A stretch of DNA of 64,000 nt, taken from Streptomyces roseoverticillatus (GTDB lineage Bacteria > Actinomycetota > Actinomycetes > Streptomycetales > Streptomycetaceae). Shown here in pieces: positions 26,497-34,588 of this stretch; positions within the stretch are counted from its first letter, which is position 1, and each line of letters opens with the position of its first letter. The translations under genes and the position numbers were made by a program. The stretch spans positions 62,001-126,000 of the forward strand of contig NZ_JOFL01000007.1 of the NCBI RefSeq assembly GCF_000719265.1, given 5' to 3'. The notes below the pieces were generated by a model. The model made no database searches. It was given only the letters and a program-made list of their open reading frames with translations, and was not told where the DNA came from.

Positions 26497-27420
26497 CTAT
26501 GCGGGCCCCGCGTCGAGCGCTCGGGCCAGGGCCGCGATGCCGTCCGGGCCCACGCGGCAGCAGCCGCCCACGAGGCGGGCGCCCGCCTCGCGCCATGCGG
26601 TGACGCGGTCGGCGGTGAAGGCCGGCTCCCCCGTCCAGGACCGGGCGGCGGCGTCCCACTCCTCGCCGCTGTTGGGGTAGACCACGACGGGCTTACGGGC
26701 CGCCTCCGCCGCCGTCCGGACCGCCCCGTCGGCGTCGGCGGGAGTGCAGCAGTTGACCCCCACGGCGACGACCTGGTCGTTCCCCGCGGCCAGGGCGAAA
26801 GCCTCGCGCAGCGGCTGCCCCGCGCGGGTGCGCCCGCCTGCCGCGCTGTACGAGAGCCATACGGGCACGCCGCAGCCCGCCACGGCCCGCAGCAGCGCCT
26901 CCGCCTCGGCCGCGTCCGGCACGGTCTCCAGCGCGAGGACATCCGGCTCCGCTTCCACCAGCGCCTCGATCCGCGGCCGGTGGAAGCGCTCCAGCTCCGC
27001 GGTGCTCAGCCCGTAACGGCCGCGGTACTCGCTGCCGTCGGCCAGGAAGGCCCCGTACGGACCGACGGACGCGGCGACCCACACATCCTTCCCCGGGGCC
27101 TCCTTCTCCGCGGCGCTCCGTGCCAGCTCCACGCTGCGCCGCAGCAGCTCCGCCGCCTGCTGCCGGCCCAGCCCGCGGCGGGCGAAGCCCTCGAAGGTGG
27201 CCTGGTAGCTGGAGGTGATGAGGACCTGCGCGCCCGCCCGCACGTAGGCGGCGTGCGCCTGCTCGATCTGCCCCGGGTCGTCGGCGAGCAGCCGGGCCGA
27301 CCACAGGGCGTCGGACAGATCGCAGCCCTGCGCCGCCAGCTGGTTGGACAGCCCGCCGTCGAGGACGAGCGGACCGCGTGCCAGCACATCGGCGAAGGGG
27401 ACAGTGGGGGCGGGCGTCAC
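26497..27420 (-). CDS. mmuM: Homocysteine S-methyltransferase
   Basis: A 307-residue zinc-dependent enzyme that moves a methyl group from S-methylmethionine (or SAM) to homocysteine, giving methionine. Landmarks: LVLDGGLSNQLAAQGCDL at the start, TSSYQATFEGF, ALETVPDAAEAEALL, GVNCC with one Zn cysteine (about residue 225), and VGGCCRVGPDGI with the other two (about 288-289). The GTG start has GGAG upstream. It stands alone on the minus strand. A repeat-like GTCCGGATCGG stretch lies in the 145-base gap upstream. Confidence 0.92.
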   Translation of the reverse strand: MTPAPTVPFADVLARGPLVLDGGLSNQLAAQGCDLSDALWSARLLADDPGQIEQAHAAYVRAGAQVLITSSYQATFEGFARRGLGRQQAAELLRRSVELARSAAEKEAPGKDVWVAASVGPYGAFLADGSEYRGRYGLSTAELERFHRPRIEALVEAEPDVLALETVPDAAEAEALLRAVAGCGVPVWLSYSAAGGRTRAGQPLREAFALAAGNDQVVAVGVNCCTPADADGAVRTAAEAARKPVVVYPNSGEEWDAAARSWTGEPAFTADRVTAWREAGARLVGGCCRVGPDGIAALARALDAGPA

Positions 27421-27565
27421 AGGGGCACTCCTCGGTGGGGACGGCTGCCGGGCCGGGCCGGCCGCCAGGTCCGGATCGGGTACCGGGTCCGGATCGGCCG
27501 CCAGGTCCGGGCTCAGGAGCCAGAGTCCAGACTCATGAGCCAGGGTCCGGGCCAGGGGGACGGCG

Positions 27566-28489
27566 TCAGCTCAGCTGGGACTGGACCTCGGAGGCGATCA
27601 GCTCCAGGTGGTCGAGGTCGTCCAGGTCCAGGATCTGGAAGTAGATCCGGGACGAGCCGACGGCCGCGTACCGGCCGATCTTGTCGACCACCTCGGCCGG
27701 GGAGCCGGCCAGGCCGTTCTCCTTGAGCTCGGCCACCTCGCGCCCGATGACCGCCGCCCGCCGCGCGACCTCCGCGTCGTCCTTGCCGACACAGGCGACG
27801 AGCACGTTGGAGTACACGAGGTCGTCGCCCTTGCGCCCGGCCTCCTCCGCAGCCGCCCGCACCCGGCCGAACTGCCGCTCGCTGTCCTCGACCGAGGCGA
27901 ACGGGATGTTGAACTCGTCGGCGTACTTCGCGGCGAGGCGCGGCGTGCGCTTCGCGCCGTGCCCTCCGATGAGCACGGGCAGCTTCTGCTGCGCGGGCTT
28001 CGGCAGCGCCGGGCTGTCGGTGAGCCGGTAGTACGTTCCGTCGAAGTCGAAGGTCTTGCCCGCCTCCGTCTCCCACAGGCCCGTCACGATGGCGAGCTGC
28101 TCCTCCAGCCGCCCGAACTTCTCCTTCGGGAAGGGGATGCCGTAGGCCTTGTGCTCCTCCTCGAACCAGCCCGCACCCAGGCCCAGCTCGACGCGCCCGC
28201 CGGACATCTGGTCCACCTGCGCCACCTGGATGGCCAGCACGCCGGGCAGCCGGAACGTGCCCGCGGTCATCAGGGTGCCGAGCCGGATGCGGCGCGTCTC
28301 ACGGGCGAGGCCCGCGAGGGTGATCCAGGCGTCGGTCGGCCCGGGCAGGCCGTCCGCGGAGCCCATGGCCAGGTAGTGGTCGGAACGGAAGAAGGCGTCG
28401 AAGCCGAGGTCCTCGGTGGCCTTGGCGACCGTCAGCAGCGTGTCGTAGCTGGCCCCTTGCTGGGGCTCGGTGAAGATTCGCAGATCCAT
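27566..28489 (-). CDS. LLM class F420-dependent oxidoreductase
   Basis: A 307-residue TIM-barrel enzyme of the luciferase-like/F420 family: MDLRIFTEPQQGASYDTLLTVAKATEDLGFDAFFRSDHYL, then RIRLGTLMTAGTFRLPGVLAIQVAQVDQMSGGRVELGLGAGW, a strong LLM signature. Substrate unknown. GGAGG before the ATG fixes the start. It is divergent from a small unknown gene, with 247 bases between, in which I see only scattered GC repeats. Confidence 0.88.
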   Translation of the reverse strand: MDLRIFTEPQQGASYDTLLTVAKATEDLGFDAFFRSDHYLAMGSADGLPGPTDAWITLAGLARETRRIRLGTLMTAGTFRLPGVLAIQVAQVDQMSGGRVELGLGAGWFEEEHKAYGIPFPKEKFGRLEEQLAIVTGLWETEAGKTFDFDGTYYRLTDSPALPKPAQQKLPVLIGGHGAKRTPRLAAKYADEFNIPFASVEDSERQFGRVRAAAEEAGRKGDDLVYSNVLVACVGKDDAEVARRAAVIGREVAELKENGLAGSPAEVVDKIGRYAAVGSSRIYFQILDLDDLDHLELIASEVQSQLS

Positions 28490-28736
28490 GCCTCCATCCT
28501 GCACTGCCGAACAGGCGTCAACCGACTGCGCCCTGCGGCGGTACACCCGCCCCGGTCGGGTGAAATTCCGCCGCCCCCGCCGCGCGGGTGAGCTCCGGCC
28601 AGTGTCCGCCGCGGCCGGTGGTCGTTGGCTCGGGCGGAGCCGGACCGCCCGGCCCGCGCACCGGTGCACCCGGCCGGAGGCGACGACCGCAACACCGCTC
28701 TCCCGCACCGGGAGGGCCGGGGCCGAGGAGGCCGCG

Positions 28737-29015
28737 ATGACCCAGGAAGCCGTGCCCGACGAAACGGCGCCCGCCCAGCCCGCCGCCGGGCAGCCCGGAG
28801 CGCCGAAGGGCCTGCTGCAGCAGATGGAGGAGCTGATGGCCGCGCTCAACGCCGACCTGTCGCAGCTCGATGCGGACCTTCAGCCGCGCGGCGGGCGCCC
28901 GGCGCCCGCCGGCGCCGCCACGGGCGCATCCACCGGAGCGCCTGCCGGCGCATCCGCCGATGCGCCCATCGATGTGCCCGTCGACGCGTCCGTCGACGGA
29001 GGGGATGCCCGCTGA
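28737..29015 (+). CDS. Small Ala/Pro-rich protein, function unknown
   Basis: A 92-residue protein. A short amphipathic helix (LLQQMEELMAALNADLSQLDADL, about residues 26-48) is followed by a low-complexity tail of Ala, Gly, Pro, Thr and Asp (repeats such as GASTGAPAGASADAPIDVPVDASVD). GAGGAGG 5 bases before the ATG and normal GC-rich third positions support it as a real gene. No domain is recognised. It runs convergently toward the next small gene. Confidence 0.55.
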   Translation: MTQEAVPDETAPAQPAAGQPGAPKGLLQQMEELMAALNADLSQLDADLQPRGGRPAPAGAATGASTGAPAGASADAPIDVPVDASVDGGDAR

Positions 29016-29026
29016 CCGCCCGCGCC

Positions 29027-29485
29027 TCACGCGGCACCGCCTTCCCGCTCGCGCGACGCGAGCCGTCTCTGTAACCAGCGCACTCTGTCGCTCGTCTCGT
29101 CGGCGGCGTCTATCGCTTCTATGCACTGCCAGTACATGGCGTCCTCGTCCGAGGAGCAGGCGACCCCCACCAGGGCGATGCCCACTTCCCCGAGGAGCCC
29201 GCAGAGCCCGGCCAACGCGGACCAGGGATCGCGGACTTCGGTGAGCTGCCCGGCCCGTATCGCTCCGGCGCGCAGCGTTTGACGCAGCGCGCCGGACGCA
29301 CGGGCTCCGGCCTCGCTCAGACTCCCCGCGGCGGCGCGGGCCTCGAAAGGCCCGTGGACCGCGAGATGGCCGCCGACCGCTCCCGCCAGCGCCTGGGTCT
29401 GCCATGCCTCGGTGACGATGTCGTGGACGGCCCTGGCCTGCGCCAGGGCCGTCCGGGTGGCTCCGATGAGCCGCACTGCGTCCAT
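29027..29485 (-). CDS. Alpha-helical protein of unknown function
   Basis: A 152-residue protein beginning MDAVRLIGATRTALAQARAVHDIVTEAWQTQALAGAVGGHLAV. It is Ala-rich and helical and ends in a charged WLQRRLASREREGG. It resembles the small DUF-type proteins found across Streptomyces (I think DUF6099, not certain). ATG at 29485 has GGGGGA 6 bases upstream; a GTG at 29533 would add 16 residues. It is convergent with the Ala/Pro-rich gene, 11 bases apart. Confidence 0.6.
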   Translation of the reverse strand: MDAVRLIGATRTALAQARAVHDIVTEAWQTQALAGAVGGHLAVHGPFEARAAAGSLSEAGARASGALRQTLRAGAIRAGQLTEVRDPWSALAGLCGLLGEVGIALVGVACSSDEDAMYWQCIEAIDAADETSDRVRWLQRRLASREREGGAA

Positions 29486-29615
29486 GACCCGGTCCCCCAA
29501 CTTCCCGACTGTGCCGTGCTCACACCTTCTCACTACCCAGAGTGATGACTAACCGCCGGAAACGCCAGGGGAATTCAGAAATCTGTGGATACCAGATGGG
29601 GTGTGGATAACTCAA

Positions 29616-30065
29616 TCACTCCGGAGAGTGACGATCCGGCGAATCCGGAGCGTCCCGGTCCGGCACCGGGAACCGCTTCTCGTTGCGCTCGATCTTCGCG
29701 GCGAGGGCGGCGGCCGCGTCGATGCCCAGCACCTCGCAGAACTGCAGCAGGTACGCCAGGACGTCGGCGACCTCGTCCTCGACCCGCTCGGCCGTCCCCG
29801 GCCGGTCCATCACCTGCGCCGACTCCTCCGGCGTCAACCACTGGAAGATCTCGACCAGTTCCGACGCCTCGACGCTGAGCGCCGTGACGAGGTTCTTGGG
29901 CGTGTGGTACGGCTGCCAGTGGCGCGCGGCCGCGAAGTCCGCGAGCCGTTGCTGCAGCACGCGCAGCTCGCTCGCGCTCCCGCTCTCCCCGGCGCGCTCT
30001 TGCCGGTCTTCGCGGCCTTCTCGGTGTCCAGCGTCTTTGCAGTCGTCTCGGTGTTCAGCATTCAC
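29616..30065 (-). CDS. MazG-type nucleotide pyrophosphohydrolase
   Basis: About 149 residues. The catalytic helices are LVTALSVEASELVEIFQWLTPEES and VEDEVADVLAYLLQFCEVLGID, the E-x-x-E and E-x-x-D pairs that bind Mg in all-alpha NTP pyrophosphatases (RS21-C6/MazG-like). It presumably sanitises a non-canonical (d)NTP. The start is unsure: GTG at 30065 overlaps the end of the upstream ATPase gene by 11 bases, and TTG at 30071 is in frame. The first 30 residues look unstructured. Confidence 0.8.
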   Translation of the reverse strand: MNAEHRDDCKDAGHREGREDRQERAGESGSASELRVLQQRLADFAAARHWQPYHTPKNLVTALSVEASELVEIFQWLTPEESAQVMDRPGTAERVEDEVADVLAYLLQFCEVLGIDAAAALAAKIERNEKRFPVPDRDAPDSPDRHSPE

Positions 30066-31173
30066 CCCCAAGATCTACCACCGAGACCCCCTCCGCCGGC
30101 GCATCCCCGTCGCCCGTTCCCCGCACCGCTCCCACCAGCCGCACATGCCCCCGCTCCCCCATGCGTACCGCCAGGGCGATCAGCTCGCGCGCCTGCCGGG
30201 CGTCCAGACAGCGGTCGAAGCCGTCCGCGAGGACGGTGAGCGCCTGCCGCGCCTGCAGCACCTCGCCGACGGGGTCCATGTCCAGCACTCCGGGGCCGGT
30301 CATCAGCACCAGGCAGAGCGCGAGGTAGCGCAACTCACCGTCGCCCAGCCGCTCCAAGGGCGTCCCGTCGCCGGGCTTCCGCTCCAGCACGGCCTGCACG
30401 AGGCCGCTGCCCGCCTCGCGTACGGCCAGCTCGCCCACCGGCACGCGGCACCCGGCGCCCACCGCCGCCACGAGCGCCGCGTGGCGGGTCGCGCACTCGT
30501 GACGCGTACGGTCCAGGACCGCGGCGACGTTGTCGCAGGCGCCGCGCAGCAGCCCGTCGTGCGCGGCGGCGGGCATGCGCATGAGCTCCGGGCGCGGGTC
30601 ACAGGCGAAGACCGCGCGCAGGGCCACGACGACCTGCTCGGCGGCGTCGAGGACGAGGCGTTGCCCGGCGGTCTTGCCCGCGACGCGCAGGGGCAGCAGG
30701 GCGGTGCCGAGCCGGTCGTCCGGCAGGGGCGCGCGGGTGACGGGGGCGGCGCCGGCCGTGTGCCAGGCGGCCTCCACGGCGCGGCGGCCGGGGTCGCGGA
30801 GCGCCGTCGAGAGCAGGGTGCGGCCGCGGCCCGTCATCCGTTCGCCGACGATGCGGAGTTCGGGCTCGGCCTGCACGGCGACGTCGATACGCACGGGCCC
30901 CAAGGGCCCCTCGACGGTGCAGCCGATGCGGAAGCCGCGCCGCCCCTGGGCGTCGGGCCGCGCCTGCTGGGGAACGCACGCTCCGGGGCCGCCGTCGACG
31001 AGGGAGAGGGCCTCCCCCAGGGCGTCACCGCCGGCCAGCCGCGCGAGCACCTCGTACGCCTGGAGCGCACTGGACTTGCCGGATCCGCTCGGCCCCCGGA
31101 AGAGGGTGAGCGGGCCGAGCGCGAAGGCGGCGTTGCGGTGCGACTTGAAGGCGGAGAGCCGTAACTCGGTCAC
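30055..31173 (-). CDS. P-loop ATPase (AAA/ABC-ATPase-like)
   Basis: A 372-residue protein: ELRLSAFKSHRNAAFALGPLTLFRGPSGSGKSS (Walker A near residue 30), a long middle part with ALRAVFACDPRPELMR, then LERLGDGELRYLALCLVLMTG, which is the signature motif/Walker B region of SMC/RecF-like ATPases, and a final switch-like GHVRLVGAVRG. It resembles single-gene AAA_21-like ATPases of unknown role. The GTG at 31173 matches the domain start; an ATG at 31290 would add a Ser/Pro-rich 39 residues. It overlaps the MazG gene, so the two may work together. Confidence 0.7.
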   Translation of the reverse strand: MTELRLSAFKSHRNAAFALGPLTLFRGPSGSGKSSALQAYEVLARLAGGDALGEALSLVDGGPGACVPQQARPDAQGRRGFRIGCTVEGPLGPVRIDVAVQAEPELRIVGERMTGRGRTLLSTALRDPGRRAVEAAWHTAGAAPVTRAPLPDDRLGTALLPLRVAGKTAGQRLVLDAAEQVVVALRAVFACDPRPELMRMPAAAHDGLLRGACDNVAAVLDRTRHECATRHAALVAAVGAGCRVPVGELAVREAGSGLVQAVLERKPGDGTPLERLGDGELRYLALCLVLMTGPGVLDMDPVGEVLQARQALTVLADGFDRCLDARQARELIALAVRMGERGHVRLVGAVRGTGDGDAPAEGVSVVDLGGEC

Positions 31174-31314
31174 GACGGGCCGCTGCGTACCGCAGGGCGC
31201 AGGGGAAACCGCGGAAGGAATGCCGGAAGAAATGCGGGAAGAGCCGGGAGAGCCGGGAGAAACGTCCGGTCGGGCACAGCGAGTGTCCATGCCCGGACCG
31301 TATGTGTCACATAA

Positions 31315-31728
31315 TCAGCCAAACCGTTTCGGCTGATCACTTTTCCTACGATCGGGGTACCCCGATGCCACCTCCGTCCCTTCTGGGGCCAGCAGGAAGA
31401 CGTTCGTGTCGACCCGGTGCATGCCGCTGCCCAGGCCGAAGACGACTCCGCTGGAGAAGTCGAGAATGCGCTTGGCGACGTCCGTGTCGGCACTGGTGAG
31501 GTCCAGCAGCACCGGCACCCGCGCCATCAGGTGCTCGGCGACCTCGCGGGCGTCCGCGAAGACCTGGACCCGCAGCACGACCATGCGCCGCTGGTTCGGA
31601 TCGGGCTCCTGCTCCTCCTCGGGCAGGGCCCGGTGGTTGGGCCAGGACGGCCATGCGTGGTGACCACGGAGCGGGACGACCTCGGCCAGACCCTCCCACT
31701 GCTCGTCGGTGGCCTCGGACCTGTTCAC
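31315..31728 (-). CDS. sepF: SepF-like cell division protein
   Basis: A 137-residue SepF-family protein. The SepF core occupies residues 50-120: VVLRVQVFADAREVAEHLMARVPVLLDLTSADTDVAKRILDFSSGVVFGLGSGMHRVDTNVFLLAP. SepF tethers FtsZ to the membrane, but this copy lacks the N-terminal membrane-targeting helix and is far from the dcw cluster, so it is likely one of the SflA/SflB-type paralogues of Streptomyces. GTG at 31728 follows GGAGGGG. It is divergent from the first polyketide-cluster gene. Confidence 0.85.
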   Translation of the reverse strand: MNRSEATDEQWEGLAEVVPLRGHHAWPSWPNHRALPEEEQEPDPNQRRMVVLRVQVFADAREVAEHLMARVPVLLDLTSADTDVAKRILDFSSGVVFGLGSGMHRVDTNVFLLAPEGTEVASGYPDRRKSDQPKRFG

Positions 31729-31904
31729 CGGCTCACCCCTCCGGGGAACGTGCTCGCTATATGCATCCCACAATCCTAGGGACAATCGTCACCCGCCGGG
31801 ACCAATGACACGCTCGACCGCGGCACGGCCGGTGCGGGCCGCCCGGCGCCCCCGTACCCGTACCGCCGGACCCGGTGTCGGCACCGGCCGCGTGGCACGA
31901 GCGG

Positions 31905-31922
31905 TCCAGCAATTGTCCAGAC
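31905..31922 (+). promoter_or_regulatory. SARP-type operator A (ketoreductase operon)
   Basis: TCCAGCA-ATTG-TCCAGAC: two heptamers exactly 11 bp apart, on the strand of the operon starting at 31976. A third partial copy, TCCACGA, follows at 31926 with 10-bp spacing. This is the known layout of SARP binding sites, and the same heptamer recurs at three other places in the cluster. Confidence 0.6.
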
Positions 31923-31975
31923 GCGTCCACGAGCCTGTGGGGCAAGCGAGGTGTTCGGCGTCTCTGGAGGCACCC

Positions 31976-32713
31976 ATGGATCTGCGGTTGGACGGCAAGG
32001 CGGCGCTCGTCACGGGCGCCACACGCGGGATAGGCCGTGCGACGGCCCGGGCCCTGGCACAGGCCGGTGCTGATGTCATCGGCTGCTACCACAAGGACGA
32101 GGAGGCGGCGGAGGCCGTCCTGCGCGCGCTCCGGGAAACGGGCGGGAAGCACCGGATGGTCCGGGCCGACGTGACCCGTCCCGAGGACGTGGAGCGGCTG
32201 ATGGACGCCTGCCGGGAAGCGGGCCCGGTCGACGTGCTCGTCAACAACGTCGGCATCGACGCCTCCGCCCCGCTGGCCGACCTCCCCGAGGAGGACTGGC
32301 AGCACGTCATCGAGACCAACCTGACAAGCGCGTACCGCGTGACCCGGGCCGTTCTGCCGCTGCTCTCCGCGGACTCGTCGGTGGTGACGGTGGGCTCCTC
32401 CGCGGCGGCACGGGGCGTTCCGGGACGTGCCCACTACGGGGCCGCCAAGGCGGGGATCGTGGGTCTGACCCGGGCCCTGAGCAAAGAACTCGGGCCGAAG
32501 GGCGTACGGGTCAACGCCGTGGCACCCGGCATCGTCGACACGGGCACGCCGGGGTCCGGCGTACCCGCCGAGCTGCGCGCCCGGATGGCCCGGATGTCAG
32601 CCCTGGGACGGCTGGTGACGGCCGAGGAAGTCGCTCAGAGCGTGCTGTTCCTGGCCGGGGACGCTTCGCGCTACGTCACCGGCATCACGCTGAACGTCGA
32701 CGGCGGTCTGTAG
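31976..32713 (+). CDS. SDR ketoreductase (first copy)
   Basis: A 245-residue short-chain dehydrogenase: NADPH site TGATRGIG (about residues 14-21), NNVG (about 88), catalytic Ser in VGSSAA and Tyr-x-x-x-Lys in HYGAAKAG, end motif ITLNVDGG. It is close in sequence to the second copy at 53210 and to polyketide ketoreductases. It could reduce the starter diketide made by the KSIII or a ring carbonyl. TGGAGG precedes the ATG. First gene of an operon with the SchA/CurD-like and dehydrogenase genes. Confidence 0.88.
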   Translation: MDLRLDGKAALVTGATRGIGRATARALAQAGADVIGCYHKDEEAAEAVLRALRETGGKHRMVRADVTRPEDVERLMDACREAGPVDVLVNNVGIDASAPLADLPEEDWQHVIETNLTSAYRVTRAVLPLLSADSSVVTVGSSAAARGVPGRAHYGAAKAGIVGLTRALSKELGPKGVRVNAVAPGIVDTGTPGSGVPAELRARMARMSALGRLVTAEEVAQSVLFLAGDASRYVTGITLNVDGGL

Positions 32714-32727
32714 CCGGCAGCCCATCA

Positions 32728-32769
32728 AACCTGCTCCATCGAACCTGCTCCATCAAATCTGCTCCATCG
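32728..32769 (+). repeat. Three 14-bp tandem repeats
   Basis: AACCTGCTCCATCG, AACCTGCTCCATCA and AATCTGCTCCATCG follow each other without gap between the ketoreductase stop and the ribosome site of the next gene. No coding role is visible. Confidence 0.9.
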
Positions 32770-32806
32770 CATGCTCCGCCGATTCCCCTTACCGAGGAGG
32801 CTTCTC

Positions 32807-33199
32807 ATGGCTACGGCCGCGATCACGTACAGGATCAAGCCCGGGTTCGAGGAGGAGATCGCCGCGATCTTCGCCGACTTCAAGCGGGCCGGCTCGCCGG
32901 TCATACGGGACGGGAACGGCAAGGAAGTGGGCCGGATCAAGGCCACCGCGCTGTTCATCAAGGACGACCGGATGGTGCGCTTCATCCAGTTCGACGGAAC
33001 GCTGGAGGACGTGGGCCGCCACATGGCGGGCCAGGAAGGCGTCAAGGAAGCCGAGCGCAAGCTCGCTCCGTATCTGGCCGAGCCGCGCGACACCACCACG
33101 GTCGAGGGGTTCCTCACGTACTTCCGCAACAGCTCGATGCGGTGCCTGTCGGAACTCTCCATAGACAGCCTTCCGCCCGAGATCCTCGCCAAGCTCTGA
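32807..33199 (+). CDS. SchA/CurD-like protein of type II polyketide clusters
   Basis: A 130-residue protein with the ferredoxin-like pattern of the SchA/CurD family: ATAAITYRIKPGFEEEIAAIFADFKRAGSPVIRDGNGKEVGRIKATALFIKDDRMVRFIQFDG, ending in a helical tail (SMRCLSELSIDSLPPEILAKL). The family occurs in spore-pigment and other aromatic polyketide clusters; its exact step is not settled, and cyclase or oxygenase roles have been considered. GAGGAGG 6 bases before the ATG fixes the start. Confidence 0.75.
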   Translation: MATAAITYRIKPGFEEEIAAIFADFKRAGSPVIRDGNGKEVGRIKATALFIKDDRMVRFIQFDGTLEDVGRHMAGQEGVKEAERKLAPYLAEPRDTTTVEGFLTYFRNSSMRCLSELSIDSLPPEILAKL

Positions 33200-33320
33200 C
33201 AGCAGTGACATCCGCCCGCCCGGGCGGCGGCACTTGCTGTCCTCCGCCGCCCGGGCGCGTACGAACCTCGCCGTCCGCAGCGGGACTTCCGCTGCGGGCC
33301 TTCATCCGGAGGGAACGTTG

Positions 33321-34190
33321 ATGACCGGCCGACACATCGCCTTCATGGGGCTCGGCAGCATGGGCGGCGGAATGGCGCTGCGCCTGCTCGACTCGGGGTT
33401 CCGGGTCACCGTGTACAACCGGACCAGGGAGCGGGCACTGCCCGTCGCGGAGGCGGGCGCCGCCCTTGCCGGCTCGCCGGCCGAAGCCGCGGCCTCGGCC
33501 GGCGTCCTCCTGCTCAGCCTGGCCGATGAGGCCGCCGTCGAGGAGGTGCTCTTCGGGAGCGCCCGGCTGCGGCCGGGCACCTTGGTGATCAACACGTCGA
33601 CGGTTTCGCCCACGTACGCCCGGGCCGCGGGGGCGCGGGCGGAGAAGGCGGAGGCGCGCTGGGTCGACGCCTGTCTCATCGGCAATCCCGCGCAGGCCCG
33701 GGAGGGCGCCGTGCGCGTGCTGGCCTCCGGGGCGCCGGAGGACGTCGAAGCGGCCCGTCCGGTGCTTAAAGCGCTGGGCAGCAGCCTGGTGGTGCTGGGG
33801 CCGGTCGGCCTGGCACCGGCCATGAAGCTGGCGTTCAACCTCCTCCTGGGGGCTCAGGTGGCCTCGCTGGCGGACGCCGTCCGGTACGGGGAGCGGGCGG
33901 GCCTGGACCGCGAGCTGCTGCTGGCCGCGATCGGAGGGAGCGGGTTCAGCTCCAAGGTGATGTCGTTCCGTGCCGAGGTGATGCGCAGCGGCGCGTACGA
34001 GCCGGCCGCTTTCCGTACCAGCCTGATGCACAAGGACCTGCGTCTGGTGCTGGAGGAGGCGCGGGAGCTGGATCTGGAACTGAGCGTGACCGAGAGCGCG
34101 TCCGGCTACTTCGAGCGGGCGATCGCCGAGGGCAAGGGGGACGCCGACGCCGCCGTCGTCGGCGCCGCGACGGCCTCCACGGGCGCTTGA
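33321..34190 (+). CDS. 3-hydroxyisobutyrate dehydrogenase-like NAD(P) oxidoreductase
   Basis: A 289-residue beta-hydroxyacid dehydrogenase-type protein. The Rossmann motif is IAFMGLGSMGGGMALRLLDSGFRVTVYNRT (residues 5-34), the substrate loop is WVDACLIGNPAQAREG, and the catalytic Lys lies in PAMKLAFNLLLGAQVASLADAV (about residue 173). Such enzymes oxidise or reduce short hydroxy acids, and relatives include imine reductases. In the cluster it might act on a starter unit or tailoring intermediate. GGAGGGA precedes the ATG. Confidence 0.82.
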   Translation: MTGRHIAFMGLGSMGGGMALRLLDSGFRVTVYNRTRERALPVAEAGAALAGSPAEAAASAGVLLLSLADEAAVEEVLFGSARLRPGTLVINTSTVSPTYARAAGARAEKAEARWVDACLIGNPAQAREGAVRVLASGAPEDVEAARPVLKALGSSLVVLGPVGLAPAMKLAFNLLLGAQVASLADAVRYGERAGLDRELLLAAIGGSGFSSKVMSFRAEVMRSGAYEPAAFRTSLMHKDLRLVLEEARELDLELSVTESASGYFERAIAEGKGDADAAVVGAATASTGA

Positions 34191-34210
34191 GGCGGCGCGC
34201 CCGGATACGG

Positions 34211-34251
34211 CAGGTGGGCGGCGGAACCCCGGGGGTTCCGCCGCCCACCTG
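34211..34251. terminator. Perfect 20-bp stem between convergent genes
   Basis: CAGGTGGGCGGCGGAACCCC, one base, then its exact complement. It lies between the dehydrogenase (+) and the second ACP (-) and should stop both transcripts. Confidence 0.9.
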
Positions 34252-34265
34252 TACCCGTCGCCGTG

Positions 34266-34523
34266 CTACCGCGTCGCTGCCAGGCGGCCGTGCACGTACG
34301 CGAGGACCGCGCCGAGCGTCTTGAGGTCGTCGAGGTCCTCGTCCGGGATGGGGAAGCCCAGGTCCTCCTCCAGGCGTGTGAACACCTCGTAGACCGCCAG
34401 CGAATCCAGTCCCAGGTCGGTGAACTCGACGTCCATGGTGGTCTCGTCGAAGGTGATGGCCTCGTCGACCCCCACGCAGGCGTCGACGTTCTTCTGGAAG
34501 TCGGTCACGGTGAATTCCCGCAT
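34266..34523 (-). CDS. Acyl carrier protein 2 (starter-unit ACP)
   Basis: An 85-residue ACP with the phosphopantetheine Ser41 in DLGLDSLAVYEVF. It is acidic, as expected for docking. The ATG at 34523 has GAGGAGAG 5 bases upstream; an ATG at 34538 is in frame but worse. It is 65 bases downstream of the KSIII gene. With that enzyme it probably forms the initiation module that makes a non-acetate diketide before the core synthase takes over, as in R1128-, frenolicin- or benastatin-type systems. Confidence 0.9.
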   Translation of the reverse strand: MREFTVTDFQKNVDACVGVDEAITFDETTMDVEFTDLGLDSLAVYEVFTRLEEDLGFPIPDEDLDDLKTLGAVLAYVHGRLAATR

Positions 34524-34588
34524 CTGCTCTCTCCTCACTCCTGGCTCCTCAGTCCTGGCTTCTGAGTCCTGACTCCTGTGGCTTTCGG

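Noticed and set aside
27460..27520. Repeated GGTCCGGATCGG/GGTCCGGGCTC stretch, considered as a regulatory array
   Set aside because: Irregular spacing and within a short GC-rich gap; no basis to call binding sites.
33205..33260. GC-rich inverted segments after the SchA/CurD-like gene, considered as a terminator
   Set aside because: Pairing is imperfect and short, and the next gene is in the same direction with a good ribosome site, so read-through is likely.
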